Assembly (NCBI GenBank): GCA_012511485.1
Contig: JAAZFZ010000333.1
Location: forward strand, 1-5,629
Length of the DNA: 5,629 nt
Reading direction: 5' to 3'
Source of the DNA: Clostridiales bacterium
Lineage (GTDB): Bacteria; Bacillota; Clostridia; Oscillospirales; Acutalibacteraceae
Below are positions 1 to 5,629 of this stretch, piece after piece. The position numbers were made by a program, and so were the translations under genes. The notes beneath the pieces were generated by a model. It worked only from the letters and a program-made list of their open reading frames with translations, had not been told where the DNA came from and did no database searches. Every line of letters begins with the position of its first letter. Within the stretch, counting starts at the first letter, position 1.

Positions 1-585
1 AGTAATTCGACAGAAGTTGAAATTACCGATTATAAGGGCATCGGCGGATTTGTTGAAATACCTTCAAAAATAGATGGACGAAATGTAACATCAATTGGCA
101 ACAGCGCTTTTATTAATTGCAATGTCATTACAGGGATTTCCATTCCGAATACCGTGACATCAATAGGTGAAAATGCATTCAAAAACTGCGCAGGTATCAA
201 TCAGTTCTCAATCTCGCAAAATGTTACCTATATTTCCTCAACCGCTTTTATCGGCTGTTCTTCACTGGCTAGTATAAATGTAAGCCCGGATAACCCATCA
301 TATTCAGATGTTGACGGTGTTTTATTAAATAAAGAAGAATCCGAGCTACTGGTCTATCCGTGTGCGGCAAACGGTGATGCTTATACAGTACCTTCAACTG
401 TTATTACTATCAAAAGCTATGCCTTCAACGGGAGTGGTTTAACGAGTCTTACAATTTCCCACACGGTTAAAAACATTGCCGAAAATGCGATAATAGATTG
501 CAACGGTCTTGTAATAAGCTGCTATCAATACTCTGAGGCTCACGATTATGCTGTAGGCAAAGGGCTTAATTACAATTTTTTAGCC
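1..585 (+). repeat. LRR module A (about 5 BspA-type repeats, N-cap cut by window edge)
   Basis: The module opens inside the beta-rich cap (EITDYKGIGGFVEIP, residues 6-20). Repeats follow with the marks AFINC, AFKNC, AFIGC, AFNGS and AIIDC. Between the third and fourth repeats is a hairpin insertion around residues 97-131 (PSYSDVDGVLLNK, then a YP and a VP step), as in modules B and E. It ends with the cap CYQYSEAHDYA and NYNF. The repeats are divergent at DNA level, so this is an old protein repeat rather than a recent tandem duplication. Confidence 0.85.
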
Positions 586-3500
586 GAGGTTAATTCAATA
601 AGCATAATAACTCCGCCGACAAAGCTAATCTATCTTGTGGGTGAGAGCCTGATTGAAAGCGGATTAAAGGTAAATGCATCCTACACAAACGGAGCCAATG
701 TTGAAATATATGATTACACGGTGAGTGAGCTTAATTCATCAAGAGTCGGGCGTGAAACAGTAACCGTTTATTTCCACGGTTTTGCAGATAGCTTTGAGGT
801 CAATGTCGTTGAGGCGGAGGAAACGGTTTATGATTATGTGCTCATAAACGGCGGCTCCGAAGCGAAAATTACAGGCTACACAGGCAGTGGAGGTGATATC
901 AGCGTCCCTCTGACTATTGACAGCTATAATGTAACTCAAATCGGCAGTCATGCATTTGAGCATTGTGTGAGTATTTCAAGCATTCAATTGACAAACCAAA
1001 TAACCTTAGTCGATGATTATGCCTTTGCTTACTGCAATAATATTGAGTCTATATATATTCCCGAAAGTGTAATAACTATAGGCAACAGTGCTTTTTACAG
1101 TTGTTCGGGGCTTACCTCAATTGCAGGCATGAGCAATGTTTCATCAATCGGAGATTGGGCGTTTTGCTACTGCACAGGAATTACCGAAATGGATATACCA
1201 CATAGCATTCAAAGCATTGGAACATATGCATTTTATAATTGCTCAAACCTGCAAACAATTTCAATCGGCAGGGGAGTTTCGGATATTGGTGATTCTGCTT
1301 TCTGGGGATGCGACAAGCTCTGCAATATAACCGTTGATGAAATGAATACATCATATTCTGATGATAACGGTGTGCTTCACAATAAGGGGCAGACAACTTT
1401 GATATATTATCCTCTTGGCAAGACACAGGCAACATACGCTGTTTGCCCTTCGGTCCACAGTATTGGGGAATATGCATTTTACAGTCTTACAAAGCTTAAT
1501 TCGCTAATTATTCCCAAATCAGTGACGACAATTTTTCACAACGCTATCTCCGGATGCTCCAACCTAACAGTGTCTTGTTACATAAATTCAAAAGCACATA
1601 ATTATGCTTTGAGCAATAATCTCCCTTTCACGCTCCTGCCTTCGGCGGCATTGGAGAGTATCGGCATTGCATCAATGCCTGTCAAAATTGAATATTTCAT
1701 CAATGAAAGCCTTGACTTAACAGGCCTTACGGTTGTAGCTCATTATGATGACGGCAGCAGTGAAACGGTAACGGATTATACTGTTTCTCAATTTGATTCG
1801 ACTTTAGCAGGAGTAAAAACAATCATAATAACCTATGGCTCTTGCTCGACATCTTTTGATGTAACGGTAATGAATCCTCTGGCTACTCCCGATTTTTCAT
1901 ACTCTCTTGTTGAGAACAATACAAAGGCGGTAATCACAGGATATATCGGAGCAGGGGGCAGGATAACTATTCCTGCAGTTATTGACGAATATGATGTCAT
2001 AGCAATTGCCGAAAATGCATTTATGATGAACGGCAATATTACTCAAGCGGTCATTTCTTACGGTGTTGAAGAGATAGGCAGCTGCGCATTCTTGGGATGT
2101 TCAGCACTGACAAGGGTTACAATTTCAGGCAGTGTTGCATCTATTAATCACGATGCTTTCTTCCAATGCTCAAATCTGAAAAAAGTTGTATTCGGCAACG
2201 GCGTCCAAAGCATTGGCACATATGCGTTCAGTGAATGCACAAGCCTGGAAAGGCTGACAATACCCGAAACTGTCACCTCAATCGGCAGCTCCGCTTTTGC
2301 AGGCTGCACAGGGCTGACAAATATAAATCTTCCGGATACGATAAGCAGTATTGAGCCTTATACATTTCAGAATTGCATCAATCTTACAACTGCTTTTATC
2401 GGCTCAAATGTCACAAGCATCGGTTATTACTCATTGAGAAATTGCAATAATCTTGTAATATATTGCTATGAAAACACAAGTATACATAACTATGCAGTTC
2501 AAAGTTCCATTAATTTCGTGCTGGTTAAAAACTGTGGTGACTTTATCATAGCTGAACTCGGTGACGGTGTGAACGCCCATCTTGTCAGATACTGCGGGAG
2601 CGGCGTCAATCTGACAATTCCTTTGCAGATAGAGGAGTTCTCAATCACCGGCATTGCAGACTATGCATTGAGCAGCTGCTCAAACCTTGTTTCGGTTACT
2701 GTTCAGCAGGGAGTATCCCATATAGGAGAGGGTGCCTTTTCTGACTGCACATCGCTAGCCTCCGTTTATCTTCCTGATTCCGTTTTGAGCTTTGGCGGAA
2801 TTCATGTTTTTGACGGCATTGAAGATTTGACAGTCTACTGCAACGAAAACACCGCATCTCATCAGTATGCACAGGATTGCGAAATTCGTTTTGTTCTTCT
2901 TGATGTCAGAGTCCTTCTTAATATTACCGTTTCCGTATTGCCGAATAAAACCGAATACCTGCTCGGCGAGCAGCTTGACCTTACAGGGCTTGTTGTTGTT
3001 GCAAATTACAGCAATCAGACTTTTGAATATGTTGAAAACTATCTTGTAAGCGGTTTCGATTCGGGAACTGTCGGGCAGAGAGTCATTACAATAACCTACA
3101 GCGGCTGCCAGACTACCTTTGTTATTAATGTCAGCGCACCAATATTTGAGTATGAGATTGTTTCCGGCAATAAAATTATTATAACGGATTTTAACGGCTG
3201 CGATTTAAATGTAAGCATACCTGAGTCAATAAACGGTATGACGGTTACCGGCATTGGCGACAATGCATTTGAAGGCAACACTTCTATTATTTCTGTCATA
3301 ATACCTGACACTGTGACCTCAATCGGAAACAATGCATTTTATGGCTGCACCGGTCTTGCAAGCATTACTATCGGCTCCGGCGTTGTAAGTATAGGCACAT
3401 GGGTATTTTACGGCTGCTCTGCCATTACTGATGTTGTTATACCTGACAGCACACAGACAATAGGAGGCTATACCTTTTATCATTGCACTTCTCTGAAAAC

Positions 3501-4329
3501 AATTAATATCGGTAGCTCCGTCAGAAGCATAGGGTATTCGGCCTTCAGGGATTGCCCGAAAATCGAAGCAATTACAGTCACTGACGGCAATGAGTATTTC
3601 ATCTCCGTCAACGGTGTTCTGTTTAATGCCACAGGTACCGAATTGATTTGCTACACTTCCGGCACTACTTCAACCTCATATGTCATTCCATTTACAGTCA
3701 AAACAATTGCCAGCTATGCATTCAACAGCTGCCAATATCTTAATTCATTGACTATTTCAAAAAGCACTTCAGTCATTTCAGCAAATGCTTTTAATAATTG
3801 CGTCAATATGTGCGTCTATTGTTATAAAGACTCCGCCGCTCATACTTATGCTGTCAGAAATTCACTGCTATTTGTATTGACCGATAATAACAGGCTTTCA
3901 CTTATCAGCGGAGCGTCAACAATGGTTATTGATTCACAGCAGGGATACCTGACAGGAATTGATTACAATAACAGAACAGTGGATAGTATTATCTCATACT
4001 TTAACAATGTAGATATAGTAATTGTTAACAAAAACGGAGCAGTTATGGGTGGGAGTGAAAAGGTTGGCACCGGTTGCAAGCTCAGGTTGCTCAATAACGG
4101 GCAGATAATGCAGGAGGTTACTTTAATAATTTACGGCGACATTGACGGTGATGGATATTACAATAGCTGCGATGCTTTGCTCGTCCGCCTGATATCTGCA
4201 GGAATGCTCAGCGCTGGCTCGGCGGAACTGAAAGCTGCCGATATTAACCGTGACGGCAGTGTTGACGAAGGCGACGCATCGGTTTTGGAACGAGCAGGTC
4301 TTTTTCTTGAAACAATCAGTCAGGGGTAG
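1..4329 (+). CDS. BspA-type leucine-rich-repeat surface protein with Ig-like domains and C-terminal dockerin (5' partial)
   Basis: The frame is open from base 1 to the TAG at 4327-4329 and encodes 1442 residues in the window. The start codon and signal peptide are upstream. A GTG at 154 is not the start: LRR consensus is already in frame before it and no ribosome binding site precedes it. Order of parts (window residues): LRR module A 1-195, Ig-like 197-270, LRR B 275-550, Ig-like 551-626, LRR C 631-844, LRR D 845-970, Ig-like 971-1045, LRR E 1048-1294, unnamed region about 1298-1377, dockerin 1379-1435. The repeats are about 23 residues long with the pattern V-x-x-I-x-x-x-A-F-x-x-C-x-x-L-x-x-I-x-I-P. 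BspA-like LRR proteins are known as secreted adhesins and binding proteins. The dockerin implies docking onto a cohesin-bearing partner outside the cell. No catalytic domain, sortase motif or transmembrane tail is visible, so a non-enzymatic binding role is inferred; the ligand is unknown. Confidence 0.93.
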   Translation, partial: SNSTEVEITDYKGIGGFVEIPSKIDGRNVTSIGNSAFINCNVITGISIPNTVTSIGENAFKNCAGINQFSISQNVTYISSTAFIGCSSLASINVSPDNPSYSDVDGVLLNKEESELLVYPCAANGDAYTVPSTVITIKSYAFNGSGLTSLTISHTVKNIAENAIIDCNGLVISCYQYSEAHDYAVGKGLNYNFLAEVNSISIITPPTKLIYLVGESLIESGLKVNASYTNGANVEIYDYTVSELNSSRVGRETVTVYFHGFADSFEVNVVEAEETVYDYVLINGGSEAKITGYTGSGGDISVPLTIDSYNVTQIGSHAFEHCVSISSIQLTNQITLVDDYAFAYCNNIESIYIPESVITIGNSAFYSCSGLTSIAGMSNVSSIGDWAFCYCTGITEMDIPHSIQSIGTYAFYNCSNLQTISIGRGVSDIGDSAFWGCDKLCNITVDEMNTSYSDDNGVLHNKGQTTLIYYPLGKTQATYAVCPSVHSIGEYAFYSLTKLNSLIIPKSVTTIFHNAISGCSNLTVSCYINSKAHNYALSNNLPFTLLPSAALESIGIASMPVKIEYFINESLDLTGLTVVAHYDDGSSETVTDYTVSQFDSTLAGVKTIIITYGSCSTSFDVTVMNPLATPDFSYSLVENNTKAVITGYIGAGGRITIPAVIDEYDVIAIAENAFMMNGNITQAVISYGVEEIGSCAFLGCSALTRVTISGSVASINHDAFFQCSNLKKVVFGNGVQSIGTYAFSECTSLERLTIPETVTSIGSSAFAGCTGLTNINLPDTISSIEPYTFQNCINLTTAFIGSNVTSIGYYSLRNCNNLVIYCYENTSIHNYAVQSSINFVLVKNCGDFIIAELGDGVNAHLVRYCGSGVNLTIPLQIEEFSITGIADYALSSCSNLVSVTVQQGVSHIGEGAFSDCTSLASVYLPDSVLSFGGIHVFDGIEDLTVYCNENTASHQYAQDCEIRFVLLDVRVLLNITVSVLPNKTEYLLGEQLDLTGLVVVANYSNQTFEYVENYLVSGFDSGTVGQRVITITYSGCQTTFVINVSAPIFEYEIVSGNKIIITDFNGCDLNVSIPESINGMTVTGIGDNAFEGNTSIISVIIPDTVTSIGNNAFYGCTGLASITIGSGVVSIGTWVFYGCSAITDVVIPDSTQTIGGYTFYHCTSLKTINIGSSVRSIGYSAFRDCPKIEAITVTDGNEYFISVNGVLFNATGTELICYTSGTTSTSYVIPFTVKTIASYAFNSCQYLNSLTISKSTSVISANAFNNCVNMCVYCYKDSAAHTYAVRNSLLFVLTDNNRLSLISGASTMVIDSQQGYLTGIDYNNRTVDSIISYFNNVDIVIVNKNGAVMGGSEKVGTGCKLRLLNNGQIMQEVTLIIYGDIDGDGYYNSCDALLVRLISAGMLSAGSAELKAADINRDGSVDEGDASVLERAGLFLETISQG
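589..810 (+). other. Ig-like domain 1 (Big_3 type)
   Basis: Residues 197-270. The Big_3 hallmarks are in order: an early strand (SISIITPPTK), Y-L-V-G-E-S-L, G-L-K-V-N-A-S-Y, Y-D-Y-T-V-S, a V-G-R-E-T-V-T-V-Y turn-strand and a final F-E-V-N-V. It acts as a spacer between LRR modules A and B. It is the most divergent of the three copies; position 2 of the usual L-D-L-T-G-L segment is changed to L-I-E-S-G-L. Confidence 0.8.
823..1650 (+). repeat. LRR module B (about 8 repeats, the longest)
   Basis: Residues 275-550. The cap is YDYVLINGGSEAKITGYTGS, followed by repeats marked AFEHC, AFAYC, AFYSC, AFCYC, AFYNC, AFWGC, AFYSL and AISGC. The hairpin insertion lies at about 1330-1450 (SYSDDNGVLHNKGQ, then YYPLGK). 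The closing cap is CYINSKAHNYA then PFTLL. Nearly every repeat keeps the Cys after A-F-x-x, giving a ladder of stacked cysteines typical of LRR_5-type repeats. Confidence 0.87.
1651..1878 (+). other. Ig-like domain 2 (Big_3 type)
   Basis: Residues 551-626. A clear Big_3 match by eye: SIGIASMPVKIEYFINESLD, then LDLTGLTVVAHYDDGS, VTDYTVSQFDS, the AGVKTIIITYG strand and a closing SFDVTV. This is the copy closest to the family consensus and serves as the reference for recognising the other two. It is a spacer or binding domain between LRR modules B and C. Confidence 0.88.
1891..2532 (+). repeat. LRR module C (about 7 repeats, no hairpin insertion)
   Basis: Residues 631-844. The opening cap is FSYSLVENNTKAVITGYIGA. 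Repeats are marked AFMMN, AFLGC, AFFQC, AFSEC, AFAGC, TFQNC and SLRNC. The closing cap is CYENTSIHNYA then NFVLV. Unlike A, B and E, it has no GVL-N-type hairpin insertion. It runs directly into module D with no Ig domain between. The segment at 2206-2225 matches 1210-1229 in module B with one mismatch in 20 bases, the closest DNA-level repeat I noticed. Confidence 0.85.
2533..2910 (+). repeat. LRR module D (short, about 3 repeats)
   Basis: Residues 845-970. The opening cap is altered but recognisable (GDFIIAELGDGVNAHLVRYC, then NLTIP). Only about three repeats remain: ALSSC, AFSDC, and a degenerate one with F-D-G-I-E-D-L. The closing cap is CNENTASHQYA then RFVLL. It looks like a reduced copy of the other modules. 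The caps show it is a module in its own right rather than an extension of C. Confidence 0.75.
2911..3135 (+). other. Ig-like domain 3 (Big_3 type)
   Basis: Residues 971-1045. It contains TEYLLGEQLDLTGLVVVANY, then YLVSGFDSGTVGQRVITITY, a Cys-containing turn (SGCQTTF) and a closing strand VINV. It is very close in pattern to domain 2, including the S-G/S-C before the last strand. It separates LRR modules D and E. Confidence 0.87.
3142..3882 (+). repeat. LRR module E (about 7 repeats, most regular)
   Basis: Residues 1048-1294. The opening cap is FEYEIVSGNKIIITDFNGC. Repeats are marked AFEGN, AFYGC, VFYGC, TFYHC, AFRDC, AFNSC and AFNNC. The hairpin insertion is at about 3571-3690 (EYFISVNGVLFNATGTEL, then CYTSG). 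The closing cap is CYKDSAAHTYA then LFVL. This is the last LRR block before the C-terminal attachment region. Confidence 0.86.
3892..4131 (+). other. Unnamed pre-dockerin domain
   Basis: Residues about 1298-1377 lack LRR or Ig pattern. They read as a small alpha/beta unit: a V-I-D strand, a G-Y-L-T-G-I turn, a helix-like TVDSIISYFNN, a V-D-I-V-I-V strand, G-A-V-M-G-G, then K-V-G-T-G-C-K-L and a final V-T-L-I-I-Y-G-D leading into the dockerin. From memory, a similar segment with the V-G-T-G core precedes dockerins in other clostridial and ruminococcal secreted proteins. I cannot name a family for it. A linker or structural support for the dockerin is inferred. Confidence 0.6.
4135..4305 (+). 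other. Type I dockerin domain
   Basis: Residues 1379-1435. Two calcium-binding loops are visible. Loop 1 has D1380, D1382, D1384, N1388 and D1391 (GDIDGDGYYNSCD) followed by the helix ALLVRLISAG. Loop 2 has D1414, N1416, D1418 and D1425 (ADINRDGSVDEGD) followed by ASVLERAGLF. Dockerins bind cohesins on scaffoldins or cell-surface anchors, so this is the probable attachment device of the protein. The residues at loop positions 10 and 11 differ between halves (S-C versus E-G), so the domain is not internally symmetric. Confidence 0.9.
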
Positions 4330-4333
4330 AGAG

Positions 4334-4358
4334 TATTATTGTTAAGGCTTTAATAATA
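4334..4358 (+). other. A/T-only inverted repeat in the intergenic gap
   Basis: TATTATT (4334-4340) and AATAATA (4352-4358) are perfect reverse complements around an 11-base loop, and the right arm ends at the first A of the AGGAGG. With no GC pairs the hairpin would be weak and there is no T-tract after it, so it does not read as a terminator. It may be chance in an A/T-rich gap, or could mildly affect access to the ribosome binding site. Confidence 0.3.
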
Positions 4359-4363
4359 GGAGG
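4358..4363 (+). promoter_or_regulatory. Ribosome binding site of the ceramidase-like gene
   Basis: A full AGGAGG lies six bases before the ATG at 4370, the ideal arrangement for a Gram-positive gene. It fixes the start of the downstream gene. The 40-bp gap after the preceding stop contains no recognisable -35/-10 pair and no GC-rich hairpin with a T-run, which favours read-through from the LRR gene. Confidence 0.9.
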
Positions 4364-4369
4364 AATAAT

Positions 4370-4441
4370 ATGAAGAAAATCTTAAAATTTGCCGCAGGTG
4401 CTTCCGTTTTTGCCCTCGGTTGTGCAGCGGTTGAATTATTA
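4370..4441 (+). other. N-terminal signal or membrane anchor, possible lipobox
   Basis: Residues 1-24 start M-K-K and continue with a nearly uncharged stretch from F7 to V21. F14-A-L-G-C18 fits the loose lipoprotein signal pattern (small or hydrophobic residues, Gly at -1, Cys at +1), though Leu at -2 and Ala at -3 are not the preferred arrangement. If cleaved, C18 would be lipidated. If not, the segment would be a single N-terminal transmembrane anchor. Either way the enzyme would sit at the outer face of the membrane. Confidence 0.55.
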
Positions 4442-5629
4442 ACCACCAAGGAGCAGCGCAAACAATTTGCCTACGATATGGCTGATAAAAATGTGAATAT
4501 TCTGACAAAAGGATTGGCGGCTGCAGTTCCGAAAGCATCATGGCTCGACAATGATGAGGATGACGATTTATTTTTGAGCGGCAGGAACGGCTTTGAAAAA
4601 AAACCTGCCAAAGGCGCAAAATGGTTCCTCGGTTTTGACAGAAAAAGCATCGTCCCTGATGACTATAGAATTAAAGATTACTACATAGGAGGCTATCTCA
4701 GCTATCCGCCCAATGTTATGACGGATGTTCTCGACGACCAAGCTGTCAGAGCAGTGTGCATTGATGATTCAAGCGGCAGGGGCGCTGCAGCTTTTTGTGT
4801 AATTGACTGTGTGGGGATATCCAACACCGATGTTTGCAAAATAAGGGAGCTGCTCAAGGATTTTGCCGAAGAAAACAATATTGTCAGCATTAATGTGAGT
4901 GCGACTCATTGCCACAGTGCAATTGACACCATGGGATTATGGGGCGATATTCTCAATAAATCCCTGAAGAATAATATCAAAGCAATTATGAACGATGATA
5001 AAGAAGCTATGATTTCGGGCAGGAACCCTGAATTTATGAAGAACCTTGCTCAGTCATGTGCGCTGGTTATTAAAAATGCATTTCTAAGCATGACTCCCGG
5101 AGAGCTTTATATGTCAGTCACAGATGAGCTGCCCTATGCAAGGGATAAAAGGGAGCCGGATGTTTTTGATAAGGATATTGTCAAGCTAAGGTTTAAGCCC
5201 GATGACGGCTCAAGGGAAACAGTTGCTGTCTGCATGGGTGCTCACGCTGTTGCGCTTGGAGAAAAGAATACATCCCTCAGCGGTGACTACCCGATATATA
5301 TTGAAAAGCAAATAAATAAAATGGGAGCCAACTGCATTTTTTTTCAGGGAGCGCAGCTGGCAATTGCCGCCTCACGGGCAGGCATAGTCCCAGAGGACTT
5401 TAAGGATTGTGAGCCATTTATGGAATACGGGTACGCAATCGGCAGGTTTTTAATGAGCGGCAAGCTTGATGAAAAGAGGCTTGAGCCTGTATTCAACATC
5501 AGGCACATCTCAATAAAAGTTAAGTGCCACAATAATATCCTTGTTCTGGCGGTCAAGATTGGCCTTGTCAAAAACAGAATGATAATAGATGGGAAGAAAC
5601 GCGATTTTAGCACCGAAATCCGCTTTGCA
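4370..5629 (+). CDS. Exported neutral/alkaline ceramidase-like protein (3' partial)
   Basis: ATG at 4370 with an ideal AGGAGG. The frame stays open for 420 residues to the window edge. Residues 1-24 form a Lys-led hydrophobic export or anchor segment, and residues about 60-85 an acidic then basic linker. From about residue 104 the sequence resembles the neutral/alkaline ceramidase family: IGGYLSYPP, CVIDCVGIS (143-151), SATHCHSAIDTMGLWG (177-192), CMGAHAVALG (288-297), SGDYP (304-308) and FFQGAQLAIAA (324-334). In characterised ceramidases the first His of A-T-H-T-H and a later His in an A-V-H-type strand bind zinc; H180 and H292 are the candidates here. Such enzymes cleave the amide bond of ceramides. 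The GDxSPN-type motif carrying the nucleophilic Ser is not recognisable near 326-335, so the true substrate is uncertain. The remaining zinc-ligand region would lie downstream. The family call is by eye. Confidence 0.78.
   Translation, partial: MKKILKFAAGASVFALGCAAVELLTTKEQRKQFAYDMADKNVNILTKGLAAAVPKASWLDNDEDDDLFLSGRNGFEKKPAKGAKWFLGFDRKSIVPDDYRIKDYYIGGYLSYPPNVMTDVLDDQAVRAVCIDDSSGRGAAAFCVIDCVGISNTDVCKIRELLKDFAEENNIVSINVSATHCHSAIDTMGLWGDILNKSLKNNIKAIMNDDKEAMISGRNPEFMKNLAQSCALVIKNAFLSMTPGELYMSVTDELPYARDKREPDVFDKDIVKLRFKPDDGSRETVAVCMGAHAVALGEKNTSLSGDYPIYIEKQINKMGANCIFFQGAQLAIAASRAGIVPEDFKDCEPFMEYGYAIGRFLMSGKLDEKRLEPVFNIRHISIKVKCHNNILVLAVKIGLVKNRMIIDGKKRDFSTEIRFA

Noticed and set aside
1181..1477. 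Antisense open frame of 98 codons
   Set aside because: It lies wholly inside LRR module B, shows no domain pattern or ribosome binding site, and is explained as a shadow of the repeat-coding strand.
1..3882. CRISPR array or DNA-level tandem repeat
   Set aside because: The periodicity of about 69 bases is that of a 23-residue protein repeat. Copies differ widely at DNA level and there are no identical repeats with unique spacers.
154..4329. GTG at 154 as the start of the LRR gene
   Set aside because: The same frame is open to base 1 and already encodes an opening cap and a complete LRR. The GTG sits inside the repeat consensus (N-T-V-T-S-I) with no ribosome binding site.
4334..4358. Intrinsic terminator between the two genes
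   Set aside because: The inverted repeat has no GC pairs and is followed by the ribosome binding site, not a T-tract.
4596..4603. Run of eight A, and a run of eight T at 5337-5344, as phase-variation or frameshift sites
   Set aside because: The reading frame and family motifs continue correctly on both sides. Two short runs in an A/T-rich gene are not evidence of switching.
4350..4619. Antisense open frame over the start of the ceramidase-like gene
   Set aside because: It overlaps the gap, the ideal AGGAGG and the export segment of the sense gene. Its predicted product is low-complexity and unlike any protein I recognise.
5344..5613. Antisense open frame of 89 codons near the window end
   Set aside because: It is fully opposite the ceramidase-like reading frame, which has family motifs on this strand, and it has no supporting start signal.

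Overview
The window holds two co-directional genes on the + strand, and both run off an edge. It has low-to-moderate GC, strong AGGAGG ribosome binding, BspA-type leucine-rich repeats, Ig-like Big_3 domains and a C-terminal dockerin. Together these suggest an anaerobic Gram-positive gut or rumen bacterium of class Clostridia (Ruminococcus/Oscillospiraceae-like). That assignment is inferred from protein style only; no rRNA or marker gene is present.

Positions 1-4329 are the C-terminal 1442 residues of a very large secreted, modular surface protein. Its start and signal peptide lie upstream of the window. Five leucine-rich-repeat modules (A-E, about 30 repeats by eye) are arranged as A - Ig - B - Ig - C - D - Ig - E. 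They are followed by a small unnamed domain of about 80 residues and a two-loop type I dockerin at the extreme C-terminus. Each module starts with the same beta-rich cap and ends with the same Cys-Tyr...His-x-Tyr-Ala cap. Modules C and D are joined without an Ig domain, and D is shrunken to about three repeats.

Positions 4330-4369 are a 40-bp gap with an ideal Shine-Dalgarno and a weak A/T-only inverted repeat. There is no convincing terminator or promoter, so the two genes may be co-transcribed.

Positions 4370-5629 are the first 420 residues of a protein with an N-terminal export or membrane-anchor segment and a divergent neutral/alkaline ceramidase-like domain. Two zinc-ligand-like histidine sites are visible, but the usual GDxSPN-type serine motif is not. 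The gene continues past the window. A working hypothesis is a cell-surface locus pairing an adhesive, dockerin-tethered LRR protein with an exported, metal-dependent amidase-like enzyme. The functional link rests only on adjacency. All other open frames, on either strand, look like shadows of these two genes.
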